The notes beneath the pieces were generated by a model that saw only the letters and a program-made list of their open reading frames with translations, did not search any database and had not been told where the DNA came from. Shown here in pieces: positions 11,400 to 22,849 of a DNA stretch of 64,000 nucleotides; position 1 is the first letter of the stretch; every line of letters starts with the position of its first letter. Both the position numbers and the translations under genes were made by a program. This DNA comes from Odiellus spinosus (lineage: Eukaryota > Arthropoda > Arachnida > Opiliones > Phalangiidae), in NCBI GenBank assembly GCA_963920705.1, contig OY987238.1, positions 10,720,183-10,784,182 on the forward strand, written 5' to 3'.

Positions 11400-12604
11400 A
11401 CCAGATAAACTAAATTAAATAACCTTAATTCAATTACATTTTAAATTTTGAAATAGTTTTTGTTGAATTCTGGTTAATTTGGTCATTTCTGACCAAATAG
11501 GAAGTTTTCTTATTGGAAGCACATTGAAATGAAAAGTTAAACCTACGTCACGAGATACGCTCTTTCGTTTCGGGAGAAAGAGGGAGAGTTGTTTTCCGTC
11601 GATACATTTTCACCCCCGTAAACGTTAGAATTAAGTTTGGCGCAATATTAGCACCGTTTACTTAGTTCCAATCTCAACCGCTAGAGAGAGCAATTTCGAA
11701 TTCTGTATCTCGAGCGTTTAGAGTTTTTGGATTTTTATCCCTTCTCCTCGGGCGGAAGCTCTCACGACAAAACTTTAAGAACCACGTACCAATAGTAATA
11801 TGCCTTGTTGTAGACTTGAACCATGAGTGTAGTGTGTAAATGAATTGAGTATAAAAACAGTACGATGTGAATAGGGCTTTATTGTTCTTCTTCTTTGTAT
11901 GAAAATGGCAACTCTATTTTGTTTCACGTTGCTTTCAGCTGCAGTCTTTGTTACTATATTGTGATGAATTAAGAGGTATATATTACTATAGAAACTGGTT
12001 CCCGCTCTAACGTTATTTGTCAGATCTTTCAATGTAATATAAGGCTCGTTTTATCAGCGACTCCCCTCTTGACTCATTACTCACGTTCTCCTAATTGTAC
12101 AACCTGATTTTATCAAGATTTTTCGGTGATTTTGCGGGCTTTCAAGTTGTAGCATAGTTTTCGCTGAGGCATTTTAAAAAAAACTCCTATGTAGTTTTTG
12201 CAGCAAAAATGAATTGTATTGCCTGCAGAAGAAAAAATGGTTCAGTGAAAATTAGCCATTAGACTTTATGTACCTTTTAGTTTACTAGGAGTTTGAAAAG
12301 AAACCAAAGCTGGGGCGAAATAATACACCAAAAAACTATAGCTTTGGGTTAAAGTAGTTTCAATTTTTGGAAGAGCAACTCTCTCGTAAATTTTATTAGT
12401 ACCCTTGCACAACCATGCAACTCAAAACTATAGTAAATAATCATTTTTACGATCACAAAATCCCCGTAGCGGGCGTTACTTAGTTTCTTTCTCAATTTTC
12501 TGGCTCGTAGAATAATTTGTGACATTTTTTATTTGATAAAACCTAAAGGGGAGGTGTCATTAAAAAATAATTTATTTCGTTGGTTTTAAGTTTGGCTGAG
12601 TTTG
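11400..12604. other. Non-coding stretch
   Basis: No supported gene. An 85-codon minus-strand frame at 11775-12032 has no recognisable features. Confidence 0.4.
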
Positions 12605-12820
12605 AATGTAAGTGGCAAAGTATAAATTTGGGCCAATCATATTATTTTAGCCTTCAACAGCGCTATCAAAATAGTTAAAAGAGTTTAAAAGTAGTCAGAT
12701 GGCGAAAGCAACGCCTTCAGAATAAGTTGTGATAACTGTACGGTCATTGGGTTCATCTGATTGGTTCGATTTTATACTTTTATTCAAATTTAACCAAACT
12801 TTAGAAATTAATTTAAACAC
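12605..12820. mobile_element. Family G element with inverted ends
   Basis: AGTATAAATTTGGGCCAATCA near 12620 is the imperfect inverted complement of TGATTGGTTCGATTTTATACTT near 12758-12779. CCTTCAACAGCGCT links it to the 1.3 and 10.6 kb copies, and CATCTGATTGG plus TTAACCAAACTTT link it to 19759-19841. Both parts of the family therefore sit in one inverted-repeat unit here. Confidence 0.55.
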
Positions 12821-12829
12821 CTAAAACGT

Positions 12830-13296
12830 ATCCAATAATTAAGGAAAAATTCTGGAATACGTTTTTGGCACGATGATTCCGAAAATAAATTCAAAGTCCA
12901 TTTTTTGCCCAAAGTTTAATGTATTAATTATCTTTTCCAAGTTATTTAAACGATTCGGAAGATATTTTTTGTTACATCCTCTCTTTGAATCCTTGTCTTG
13001 ATTTGGTTTAAAATAAGAGCGATTCGCTGTAAAACTCTGGTAAAATTGTTGGAGGCATTACGTAGCTTTTATCATCTAGCCCGCAGCCGAAGCAAACGAT
13101 AATGGAAAAGTTAATTTCGATAATAAACGGCTCCCTAATTTTTCGCTCTTTTTCGTCTCGGGCCGTTAAAGTTACCGGGATCCCAGCGCGCAGCCTGCCC
13201 TTGGTTGGTTTCTCTAAAGTAGAATGACTATAAATTAAAGAGCAAGTCTTAAATTAATTTCCAACGAAATTGTGTCTATCAGAATAGAAACTATAT
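12830..13296. other. Non-coding stretch
   Basis: Nothing recognised. The GC-richer patch at 13150-13200 shows no coding signal. Confidence 0.4.
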
Positions 13297-13680
13297 ATCC
13301 ATGAGGCCTAATCCACCAGTGAAAAAAAATTACGAACAAATATTAAACTAGAAATAAATTTAAAACTTACCCGGAAAATAGGCTTAGCGGGATTCATGCA
13401 GATCAGCTGATTTCCTCGCGTATAAGGTCTAGCAACCAATCGAACGCGATCGTAAGTCTCGTGGAGATCTCGCGTGAACTACGGGCCTTTGCTCATTGGT
13501 CGCTAGATCTTACACGGAGGCAATTCAGCTGATCTCCATGAATCCCGCTAAGTCTATATTCCGGGTAAGTTTTAAATTTATTTTTAGTTTAATATTTGTT
13601 TTGTAAACTTTTTATTGGTGGATTGGGCCTATTTAAACGATAAGGAATCGATAAAAAATCTCTTATTAGATTGCATTTAA
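13297..13680. mobile_element. Family A foldback element, left end truncated
   Basis: Two arms face each other: GGAAAATAGGCTTAGCGGGA with TTCATGCAGATCAGCTGA on the left, and TCAGCTGATCTCCATGAATC with CCGCTAAGTCTATATTCCGG on the right. The outer part AAACGATAAGGAATCGATAA followed by TTGCATTTAA matches the right end of other copies and finishes at a TTAA. The outermost left end (AGGGAGAATGCAACCTAA) is missing. The core holds GTAAGTCTCGTGGAGATCTC. There is no transposase frame, so it is non-autonomous. Confidence 0.85.
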
Positions 13681-13689
13681 AGTGTTGTG

Positions 13690-14317
13690 GTGGACCTGTA
13701 TAATATATATTCGGAATTATAGAAAATATAAACAATTAAGTATGAAATTAAAATCAAACAACCATTGACGAAATTAAATATGGAAAATTAACTTCAAATC
13801 ACCGCGTGATATGGCTTTACTTAATTGTTTAGTTATCCATTTAAATTCTCAAAATTGGTATATTTATTTAGACCTTCTCTTAAATCTATGTATGAACGCT
13901 TATATTGGAGCCCTGAGTTAAATTCAGCTTTATTTCGAAGCATTTAGAAAGCATGGCGAACCATTATCTCTAAGAATAATTTATTTTAATATAAAGGAAA
14001 CTTAAGGCTTTAGGCGTACTCTAAAAGTTGCTTGAAATTTTGCAGAGGTCGCTTTCTAGAGACTAATAGCCTTGCCCTTCGCTTCGTCGCCTATCTTTTT
14101 AGTGAGAAAGCTATAGTCTCTTTATTTTAGTTTATTTCGGCGCCTCATCTCAACGATGGGACAATTTCTCCTAAGAAAGGATTGTTCTATATTTCTATCC
14201 CGTGATAATGTTGATTTTTAAGGGATGTGGTTAGATTTTTCATGTATGATACCCTAATACCTCTTAACATTGGGATTTAGATGACTAGTTAAGTAATCGG
14301 TTCACGTATTGACCAAA
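13690..14317. other. Non-coding stretch
   Basis: No gene supported. Confidence 0.4.
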
Positions 14318-14597
14318 GCCGCGTTCATACTAGACCTTGGAATCGATTTAACCCGTTATTAGAGGTTTCACTTGAGTCGTGTGAACGGGAAACAGTGTTT
14401 TCTCGAATCGACTTCATTCGAGTACTCGTAACTGCTTCTGGAATCAGTTTCATAACGATTCGGTTTCAACAACCGATAGATGAAGCTAAGATAAACCGAT
14501 TTATAAATGTAACGCGTGAACGCGTGACGCTTAAAACGATTCTAGTCGATTTGAATATCGTTTCAAATCGATTAAGAAATGCTAGTTTGTCCATAGC
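14318..14597 (+). mobile_element. Family C inverted-repeat element, copy 1
   Basis: It starts GCCGCGTTCATACTAGACC and ends with AATCGATTAAGAAATGCTAG, giving imperfect inverted ends that share ACTAG and AATCGATTT cores. It is homologous along its length to 37100-37393 (inverted) and 59423-59715. A 75-codon frame (14395-14622) overlaps it, but the equivalent frames in the other copies differ by many amino-acid changes and are probably not coding. No clear target duplication remains here (CAAA/TAAA flanks). Confidence 0.75.
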
Positions 14598-14599
14598 TA

Positions 14600-15297
14600 A
14601 ATTTTTTGTCAAAAATAATTAAGCAATGAGTTATAAACACGATTAACTAATTAAGTTGAGATAAATATTTGTAATTGTTAGCGAGTTTATCGGTGACAAA
14701 TGGAAAACGCTTGATTAAGGTTGCGTTACCGATATTTCCCTGAAGTATGAACGAAGATTTATTTATCCTAGAATTTCGGCACTTTCTCCGAATTATTCAT
14801 AATCACTTCATTTTCTAACTTATTGTCGTCGACGCGTTGAAAGTGGCGATATGGTCGAGATTTTTGCCCTTTTGAACGCGCCCCCGCCGTTCGTGTCCGA
14901 GTAGAATTTTTCTCTTTTTCTCACCCTGGGAGGATGCGAAAGTGAGTCGTAAGCGGCTGACCATAACGGGCTACCAACTGTAGTTATCTTCACGGATGGC
15001 GAACTCGCAGGACCATAAACACGATGCCTCCTGCCTGATATACAACCTCTCTCCCCTTTTCCCGTAAACGTCCACTATCTCCCAGTTTCACTTCTAGTTG
15101 CCCTTTGTCCCCCTCTCCTCATAAGAGACTTTTAAATAGAGGATCAAAAAGAAAATATTCTGTATCAAAAAATTGGGTAAATAATTGTTTATCGAATCGC
15201 GAACGGTTGACCGGAGGAATTTCTCGAACGATATTTTGGTAATTTTTATTGCTAATGTTGATCATATGAAATTCTATGAAATCAATCCATTTTTTTT
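14600..15297. other. Non-coding stretch
   Basis: No gene supported. The interval 14830-15120 is somewhat richer in C and G but shows no long frame or splice pair. Confidence 0.4.
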
Positions 15298-15313
15298 AAT
15301 TGTCGGTGATATA

Positions 15314-15690
15314 GGGTTGTGACAAAATGAACCAATTGTCTATGATTTAGGGTTGTGACAAAATGAACCAATTGTCTATGATTTAGGGTTGGGACAAAAT
15401 GAACCAATTGTCTATGATTTAGGGTTGGGACAAAATGAACCAATTGTCTATGATTTAGGGTTGGGACAAAATGAACCAATTGTCTATGATTTAGGGTTGG
15501 GACAAAATGAACCAATTGTCTATGATTTAGGGTTGGGACAAAATGAACCAATTGTCTATGATTTAGGGTTGGGACAAAATGAACCAATTGTCTATGATTT
15601 AGGGTTGGGTGGGACAAAATTAACCAATTGTCTATGATTTAGGATTTGATCAATTGAACAATGTCGATAATTTGGGATTCGATCAAATGA
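15314..15690 (+). repeat. 36-bp tandem repeat, nine units plus decayed flanks
   Basis: Units begin GGGTTGGGACAAAATGAACC and finish CAATTGTCTATGATTTA, starting at 15314 and every 36 bases to 15602. The first two units carry TTGTGAC instead of TTGGGAC. The unit at 15602 has a 4-base GGGT insertion. Increasingly diverged units (GGATTTGATCAATTGAACAA) continue to about 15690. Because 36 is divisible by 3, 12-residue repeats are open on both strands (GQNEPIVYDLGL on +, HRQLVHFVPTLN on -). This is an arithmetic result, not evidence for a protein. Confidence 0.97.
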
Positions 15691-15699
15691 ACCCATTTT

Positions 15700-16925
15700 C
15701 GGGAATTAAATTAGACCAGCAATTCTTAGACTCAAAATTCTACGACATTAAGACAATTGATTCTTTATTCGACTCGTTAGATTCCCAAACCAAAATTAAT
15801 TACTTCACCTTAATACTATTTTACTTAATTTGGGTTTGCATATACATCTTGCGTTCATTTTGAGCCCCTCCAAAAGGTTTAGGCGACCAACTGAATCAGA
15901 CCTGTAAAGGGGAATGATGTACTCATGCGCACTGACGTCGATGTTTCATTCACCTTTGCTTGTCTGATTCTGTGGTCAAAATAAACGAAAGAAGTCTATT
16001 GTCCTGGGCTCCAGTCAGCTATCATCTTGAGGAAGATATTCTGCGTTTGCCTTCAACGTTGTTGTTAAATATATAATATTGAAACCTTTGTTAATTTCTC
16101 TTTGATCTTCCCTTTTTGAGGGTGTCTCCTCCTTGTATATGGACGTGCCAGATAAGAGACCCTACCTAATGATCCTTGCCGATACGTCGAAAAGTTCAGT
16201 GTTAATGTTTGTGGCCCCGTGGCTGCCGCGGGCTTCTTGCCCCGTTTTATACACAAATATCCGAATGTTCGCTTCTCGCGATATCGTTTACCCTTCCGAT
16301 CACGATTCAATAGTAAAGAAACACACGTCCCGCGAGACAGGGTTAACAGTATGTCCGCCAATACTTGTCCATCGCACCCAAGCACTGTTCTTTTTCTTTA
16401 TTCGTTTTCAGATAAAAGGCATCGATTATTTTTAAGTAGCCTCTTTTTTTCACGACGTGATGGAATAAGATCAGCGCTAGAGATCTTTAAAATTGTTATT
16501 GCCTGAGTATGTACATGTATTGGAAAGAAAAGTAATAAACAGAACATAACAATAAGATTGAAATCTTCTTTGAGAAATTTACGATTATGATAAGCCTGTA
16601 GTTATAGTTGAGAATAAGTATCGAGAAAATTCTATTTTTCTTTAGCTAAGATAAGATTTCTTTGTTCAAGAATGAATGTCAGACAATTTTCTGATCTGAG
16701 ATCTAAGGTTGTGAATCAATACGCATTAACATTTCATTTTTTTTTTTTTTCTATTCAATTCATCATGAACAAAAGTATGACTTAATATTTAGCTTTAAAT
16801 TAAATAAATTCTTAAAACAATTGATTGGAAGAAGTTACGTCTAGAAAATATCTATAAATTTAGAAGACAATACAAAAAATTTGTAGGCGGTTCAATGAAA
16901 TTGTGTTAACCATATAAAAATTCAT
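15700..16925. other. Non-coding stretch with overlapping open frames
   Basis: Three overlapping frames of 95-106 codons lie at 16065-16506 on both strands in a locally GC-richer patch. They have no recognisable domain and contradict each other. No exon with good splice borders was found. A T run lies at about 16738-16751. Confidence 0.4.
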
Positions 16926-17590
16926 AATTTTCCTCCGATAAAATTCGTAATTTTCCTCCGATAAAATTCGTAATTTTCCTCCGATAAAATTCGTAATTTT
17001 CCTCCGATAAAATTCGTAATTTTCCTCCGATAAAATTCGTAATTTTCCTCCGATAAAATTCGTAATTTTCCTCCGATAAAATTCGTAATTTTCCTCCGAT
17101 AAAATTCGTAATTTTCCTCCGATAAAATTCGTAATTTTCCTCCGATAAAATTCGTAATTTTCCTCCGATAAAATTCGTAATTTTCCTCCGATAAAATTCG
17201 TAATTTTCCTCCGATAAAATTCGTAATTTTCCTCCGATAAAATTCGTAATTTTCCTCCGATAAAATTCGTAATTTTCCTCCGATAAAATTCGTAATTTTC
17301 CTCCGATAAAATTCGTAATTTTCCTCCGATAAAATTCGTAATTTTCCTCCGATAAAATTCGTAATTTTCCTCCGATAAAATTCGTAATTTTCCTCCGATA
17401 AAATTCGTAATTTTCCTCCGATAAAATTCGTAATTTTCCTCCGATAAAATTCGTAATTTTCCTCCGATAAAATTCGTAATTTTCCTCCGATAAAATTCGT
17501 AATTTTCCTCCGATAAAATTCGTAATTTTCCTCCGATAAAATTCGTAATTTTCCTCCGATAAAATTCGTAATTTTCTTCCGATAAAATTG
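16926..17590 (+). repeat. Homogeneous 23-bp minisatellite, 29 units
   Basis: The unit begins AATTTTCCTCCGATAAAA and ends TTCGT. Units start at 16926 and every 23 bases to 17570. The first 28 appear identical by eye; the last differs (CTTCC for CTCCC-type CCTCC) and then runs into unique sequence. Such uniformity indicates recent expansion or active homogenisation, and the copy number is likely to vary between individuals or be miscounted in assembly. Confidence 0.98.
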
Positions 17591-17599
17591 TATTTTCCG

Positions 17600-18670
17600 A
17601 TATTTCAGTTTCTATTTAGTTATTTATATAAAACCTTTATATTTCTTGGGAGATTTTTCCTTTAAATTACATATAATGGTTGTTGGTGCGTAGCCTTTCC
17701 AGTCCTGCCGGAAAGTTTCTAATTGCTCTAACGAATAACCTCCCTAACTTCCGTCGAATGAAAGAGTAATTAGCGTGGCTCCGGGGTCCTTTTGGACGAA
17801 GCCGTCCGCCCTTTATATGTATGTAGAACGACTAAAAGTCCCGTTTTATTCAGGAAGAGATTTTTAGAAAATTGTTGTCAGACACTGTGAAAAGCAATGT
17901 TGTTGTTGAGCGATGAATTTCCGTTTTTAAAGGACACATTCTTATTTATTAGGTCCAATTTTCCTTATAAACTATATATAAAGATGCAGTGCTCTGTATT
18001 TTCCAAAAATAAAAACTCCAATCTGTACGAGAAACATTTCAAATTAGAGATTTTCAAACCCCGTTAGTCGGTAACTTTTGATATTATGTAATGAACCCTA
18101 TATGTCCCTTATAGAACTGTTACAAATTTCTCTTTCAAAACTTTTGACATGGTGTCCTCGAACGTCAAATGATACTCCCACTCAATAAAAAAAAAAAAAA
18201 TCTTTCCAACTCGAACTCTTGTCATCGAGTCGTAAGAATTGGGGCCTTCAAGGCGTCCGCTGCTTTCAAGCAAAAAAGACTTGAAAAATAGTTTCAAAGG
18301 GTCGTTGATACATCAGCATATATGTTTATCTTATTCGAAGCAATAACTTAAAAGATTGATATCGTGTTATCCCCTACTACTGGTTATAACTATTGATCTT
18401 AACTGATTTTCATTGGCTCGTATATTGCCGAAACGGACAGTTCTATGGTAGTATATACCAAGTCAAGATGGGTCTCTGATACTATTTACTTTCGGACTTT
18501 GTTTATAATGGGAAATAGAACAGCCTCTAGCTACGTATAGGATTCTTTAGTCTGTTCGACTAGTAATGAAATAAATTTCGCAGTACAATTTCATTTATTT
18601 TGTAAAATTTGACATAATGGTACATAGTATCGCTTTTCAAAATTTAAATGAGAAGTCTTATAATTTTAGT
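17600..18670. other. Non-coding stretch
   Basis: No gene supported. A 62-codon minus-strand frame at 18109-18297 spans an A run and is not credible. Confidence 0.4.
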
Positions 18671-19100
18671 TTAAGGGAGAATGTAACCTAAAAAGTTTCT
18701 TTATCGAATCCTTATCGTTTAAATAGGCTTAATCCTTCATTAAAAAAATTAGAAACAAATATTTAACTTGAAATAATTTAGAAACTTGCCCAGAAAATAG
18801 GCTTAGCTGGATTCATGGAGATCCTGAATTTCTTCGCATTGAATTGTACTCGTCCAATGAGCGAAGACCCGTCGTTAAAGCGAGATCTTCACGAGGCTTA
18901 CAAAACAATTCGATTAGTCGCTGACCCATCAATGCGAAGAAATTCAGGATCACCATGAATCCAGCTAAGCCTATTTTCCGGGTAAGTTTTAAATTTACAT
19001 ATATTTTAATATTTGTTTTTAATTTTAATGTTGGATAAGGGATATTTAAACGATAAGGAATCGATAAACAAATCACTTGTTAGGTTGCTGTCTCCCTTTA
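18671..19100. mobile_element. Family A foldback element, near full length
   Basis: It runs from TTAAGGGAGAATGTAACCTA to TAGGTTGCTGTCTCCCTTTA, inverted complements. Inside, TTATCGAATCCTTATCGTTT on the left mirrors AAACGATAAGGAATCGATAA on the right, and AAATAGGCTTAGCTGGATTC mirrors GAATCCAGCTAAGCCTATTT. The core (CCAATGAGCGAAGACC to GATTAGTCGCTG) is inverted relative to the 26671 copy, so the element sits in the opposite orientation. No transposase is present. An 87-codon minus-strand frame (18813-19076) is contained in the repeat and is not a gene. Confidence 0.9.
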
Positions 19101-19109
19101 CACAAAACC

Positions 19110-19758
19110 AATCCTTTCTGGTTATTAACTAGGGTACGTGGACCTTCTTTATAGAGAATATTTTCCAGTGGAAGTTGTCCGTTTGATTTAGTAAAGTAAT
19201 ACGTGAGAGATGAGTTAGGCGTATACGCGTACAAATAGGAAAGGGGTATATAACGAACCAACATGCTCCATCGTTTCGGATTTCGGAGTTTATGCGGTTC
19301 TAGGGAGCGCCTCGAGGTTTTTAGCTACTCAGAATGGATGTTACCGTGCAATATATAAACCATACAGTGGAAAAAAAAATCATCCCACTCGCCGGCGGGC
19401 ATAAAACCCACTAACGAGTTCTACAACAAATCGTCCTCCGTGACTTCGGTCAAGAATCTTGTCTCTCTTTGGTGTGCACAGTGTTATGGGACTATTTTTA
19501 GCCACACCCCTCAGAGGCGGTGGTGTATCTCTTGTATTCATTGAGTTGGCGTCGTCGTAGTGTATTTAATTTAGTTAGTAGAGTCAATGATGCCTTGTGA
19601 TCAGCTCCTTTGTTTGGTTAGATTTTAAATTTCAGCGAAAGGAAAAATCGGACCAAATATATTAATCCTGTCTTAAACAGTGTTATATCCATTGACATGA
19701 AGAGAGAACGATGACGTTCGAAAATGATTGGAAGCCTGTGCTGCTGAATTAAGTCTAG
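19110..19758. other. Non-coding stretch
   Basis: No gene supported. An A run lies near 19371. Confidence 0.4.
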
Positions 19759-19841
19759 GGCCGTTTGGATTCATCTGATTGGTCAAATTTTTCATATTGA
19801 AATACACAGCTTAACCAAACTTTTAAAAAAATATTTATCCT
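19759..19841 (+). repeat. Family G fragment, copy 4
   Basis: TTCATCTGATTGGTCAAATT and TTAACCAAACTTTTAAA match 12750-12800 in order. Confidence 0.55.
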
Positions 19842-19849
19842 GTAGAAGT

Positions 19850-21257
19850 TTTTCGATGAAAACAATTTTTTCTAAGAGCAGTTTTCTAAACGAGAGAAAC
19901 CAGAGCCGGATTAAGAAGTTTAGTTGTAACTGATGGCGAAACTATATGGAGCCGAGTGTGTAGACAGTCCGTTTGCGATTTGATTTGAGCTTGAACCTTT
20001 TGGAGAAAAGTCTACTGTATTTAGTGCTTCTGCTACACGAGAAAGTTTATTTTCTGCTTAGGTTTTTAGATTGTTCTTTGTTCTTTTTTTGTTATAGAAA
20101 AGCCATAAACTGCAGCTGACATTTTGGGGGCGGTCAACTTGCCTCCCATGATTCAACCAAACTTTTTAAAGTCCACATGCAGAAAGTCAAAACATAGTAT
20201 TTCCATTCAGTACCATTCTTGTGCGCACATTTAAAGCTTCGAGATTTGTCGTTTTAGAAATGTTTTGAAATCTAATTTTTCATATAACGTCGTCATTATA
20301 AGTATGGCGCATGCGCCACTAATAATTAACTTATTAAGACGATGCCAATATCGAGCTGTTTCTTATTTAGAATATTTCAAAGGGTCAAACTCAATTCTGG
20401 CCTAAATTTAAATCCTGGAAGCCGAGACTTGTCACAGTGGGAACCGCCTTGGATTAAAATGACAAATGATAAAATCGTATTTCGAGGCTCTTTAGGTGCT
20501 GATTGCGACACTAATAATTATCTTATTAAGACGATCCTAATGTCGAGTTGTTCCTTATTTAGTTGTTTAAAAGCAACATTTTTGGACAAATTATTTAGCA
20601 GTCATGTAGTCTTGATAGAATTGGTGGGAAAATCGAAGAGTATATAACCATAGTTCTTTCTATCTAGAGTTGACAACATGACTTTTTAGCTAGACTTACT
20701 GTTATATCTTAAAATTTTTGATTAAGAGATAGAGAGGGAGATGCTTTGCACGTTCTGTCAGCTAAAGTTGGAATACACTGTAGATTTTTTTTTCCATGAT
20801 CGTATAGGAGCTTAAGATCGTTTTCTTTTGGTGGTATTTCTTTTCTCTTTCGGGGCGTAACTCGGCTGCGGCGTCCCTAAACTCCATCTCTTTCTTTAAA
20901 ACGACGTTAATAAAATAACGCGCCTGGTTTCGCTTTGATCCCAACGCTCTGTTTTACGAGTTTACTTAAAATATCGAATAATCGGTAACGTACATAAAAA
21001 GCCTCCGGAATCTGGTGATCTTTTTTTTTTTTTTTTTTAGTGTAACAACCTCGTAATTCCAACGTTTTCTTGAAAATTCTTATACCTCGATCCTGAAATC
21101 GCTAGGGATTACTTCTCTATAAGAGTTACAACAAGTTAAGTTTTTCCCAATTATGAGCATTCTTCTTGTTATGAAAAATTGAAATTAGTAGTAGCATTTT
21201 CACAAAGATCGTTGAAAAACGTTTCAAAACATTATCGTTTTTTAAATCTGTTTTACA
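19850..21257. other. Non-coding stretch with one poly-T tract
   Basis: No supported gene; a 101-codon + frame at 20342-20647 has no recognisable domain. Two related words lie in this frame and its leader: CTAATAATTA.CTTATTAAGACGAT at about 20320 and 20510. They suggest a diverged duplication of roughly 190 bp. A run of 18 T lies at 21021-21038. Confidence 0.4.
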
Positions 21258-21310
21258 CGATAAGGAATCGATGAAAAATCGCTAGTTGTTTTGTTGTATT
21301 CTCCATTTAA
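21258..21310. mobile_element. Family A solo end
   Basis: CGATAAGGAATCGATGAAAA followed by TGTATTCTCCATTTAA matches the outer right end of family A and stops at TTAA (21307-21310). No left partner is found nearby. Confidence 0.65.
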
Positions 21311-21319
21311 CGTGCCATG

Positions 21320-22049
21320 AAATAAGTCTTTTAAAGAATGTTTTTTTAGTCTATTTAATATTATTTTTTTCCTTTTAACCAAATATTTTGTCGTATTTTG
21401 GATTAACTAAAACCAAATATACATTTTTAAATTGTCTTCTACGTCCTTCTGTTATTTTAGAAGTCGGTAATTCTCTTTTTTACAAGATTAAAAATAAAAA
21501 GGAAATCTTTTAATCTAGTAAGGAAATGTTTAAATGAATTTAGTTCATTAAAAAATTAAAATTCTTAACGTGGTTTAGTGCATTATTTATTTAACTCCAC
21601 ATCTAGGGGTCGCTATAAACGTAATCTAGGAAGGAGCTAAGATATCTTCCTACATTCGGGTCCTTAAATGCTATTCGTTTTGCCACTTTTTTGGGAATAC
21701 GACTTCTAGGCAGTCAGGTATCATTTTCGCGTACTCTCTTTTTGCTTCCGCCCGTAAACTTTGACGTTAATCGGAATTGGCCCTTCCCCGCTCTTTTCCA
21801 TCCCCTCCATGAGTCCTAAATTTTTTGGCCCTTATTCTCGGGAAATCGAAAAGACGTTTCGTCTCCTCGCTTTCCCCTATAAATATCTCGGTTAAAGCAT
21901 TTCAGAGATTTTTAATCTTTTAGTGCTGGATGGAGAAGGGTTACCCCTTTTTTTCTGCCATAAAAAAAAAAAGAGAATTGCCTCACAAAATTCTAAATTT
22001 AATTAAAATTAAATAGGCCTAATGTAGTTTTTAGTGTTTTATTTCGCTC
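21320..22049. other. Non-coding stretch
   Basis: Nothing recognised. Confidence 0.4.
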
Positions 22050-22190
22050 TTAAAATAAAAGGAAAATTCAACCTAACAATGTAGGCTTTTTTATCGATTC
22101 CTTATCGTTTAAATATTCCTAATCCACCAGTAAAAAAAAATATAAACAAATATTAAACTAGAAATAAATTTAAAACTTATCCGGAAAATA
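22050..22190. mobile_element. Family A left-half fragment
   Basis: TTAAAATAAAAGGAAAATTC, then ATCGATTCCTTATCGTTTAA and TAATCCACCAGTAAAAAAAA, continue to CTTATCCGGAAAATA. These are the first 140 bases of the family A arm. The core and right arm are missing. Confidence 0.75.
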
Positions 22191-22631
22191 AGTAATAATG
22201 GTGAAATTTACTGGAAAATGATTTTTTTTTTTTTTTTTTCCCAAGATTTTATTTTTATTTCCCAAAGTTGTAATATTGCGCAACTCCTAGATGCAAAGGT
22301 TCGAAGAATGAAACCTTGGCTATTATAATAAGTTTAAATAACCGTAACGCCCCATCGTCGGTCTTTAAATTCAAAATTTCAAGCGTCATAAAACGACTTA
22401 TATTTAAAGGGAAACTGAAATGAAATTTGCTCAAAACAATTTGACTATTGTCGAGAATTTTTATATAATTAATAATCGTATATTTTCTGTTTAAAATATA
22501 AATTTAGTCGTGTTTGTGCTACAGCTACGAAAAGTGGAAAAATATTTTCATTAACTAGAAAACTTGACTTCGTACCCATTACTATCGCCTCGCAATTTTA
22601 ACCTTAGAATTATTATCAGTGGACGAAGTAT

Positions 22632-22843
22632 AAGAAAACCTGGTGTTAAGAAGCGTCCTCAAACGGCAAACAATGACAAATTTATAACAAACAAAACTAA
22701 GTGCGCGTCTGTCTGTACTTTATCCATAGCACAAGGTTTTGTTAGTTCCTACTTTTAAAATATTCTGTCCGTTAGGGGACGATTATGAACGCCAGATTTT
22801 GTTTTTCATCTTTATTAATTCTTTATTAATTAATCTATTAAGG
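22632..22843. mobile_element. Family F palindromic element
   Basis: AAACCTGGTGTTAAGAAGCG, then TCCTCAAACGGCAAACAATG, faces GTCCGTTAGGGGACGATTAT and GAACGCCAGATTTTG on the right. The tip holds GTGCGCGTCTGTCTGTAC. The two arms form an imperfect long hairpin. A 64-codon + frame (22564-22758) is largely inside it and is not a gene. Confidence 0.75.
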
Positions 22844-22849
22844 ATAAAT

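Noticed and set aside
15282-15637. Repetitive protein with 12-residue units
   Set aside because: Both strands are open only because the DNA unit is 36 bp; no start context or transcript evidence.
15314-15640. TTTAGGG words suggesting interstitial telomeric repeat
   Set aside because: TTTAGGG occurs once per 36-bp unit and not as a tandem heptamer, so it is incidental.
16065-16506. Overlapping frames of 95-106 codons on both strands
   Set aside because: They overlap in conflicting frames, lack domains and splice borders, and occur in a GC-richer patch where stops are rarer.
16926-17590. CRISPR-like regular array
   Set aside because: Units are contiguous with no unique spacers, so this is a minisatellite.
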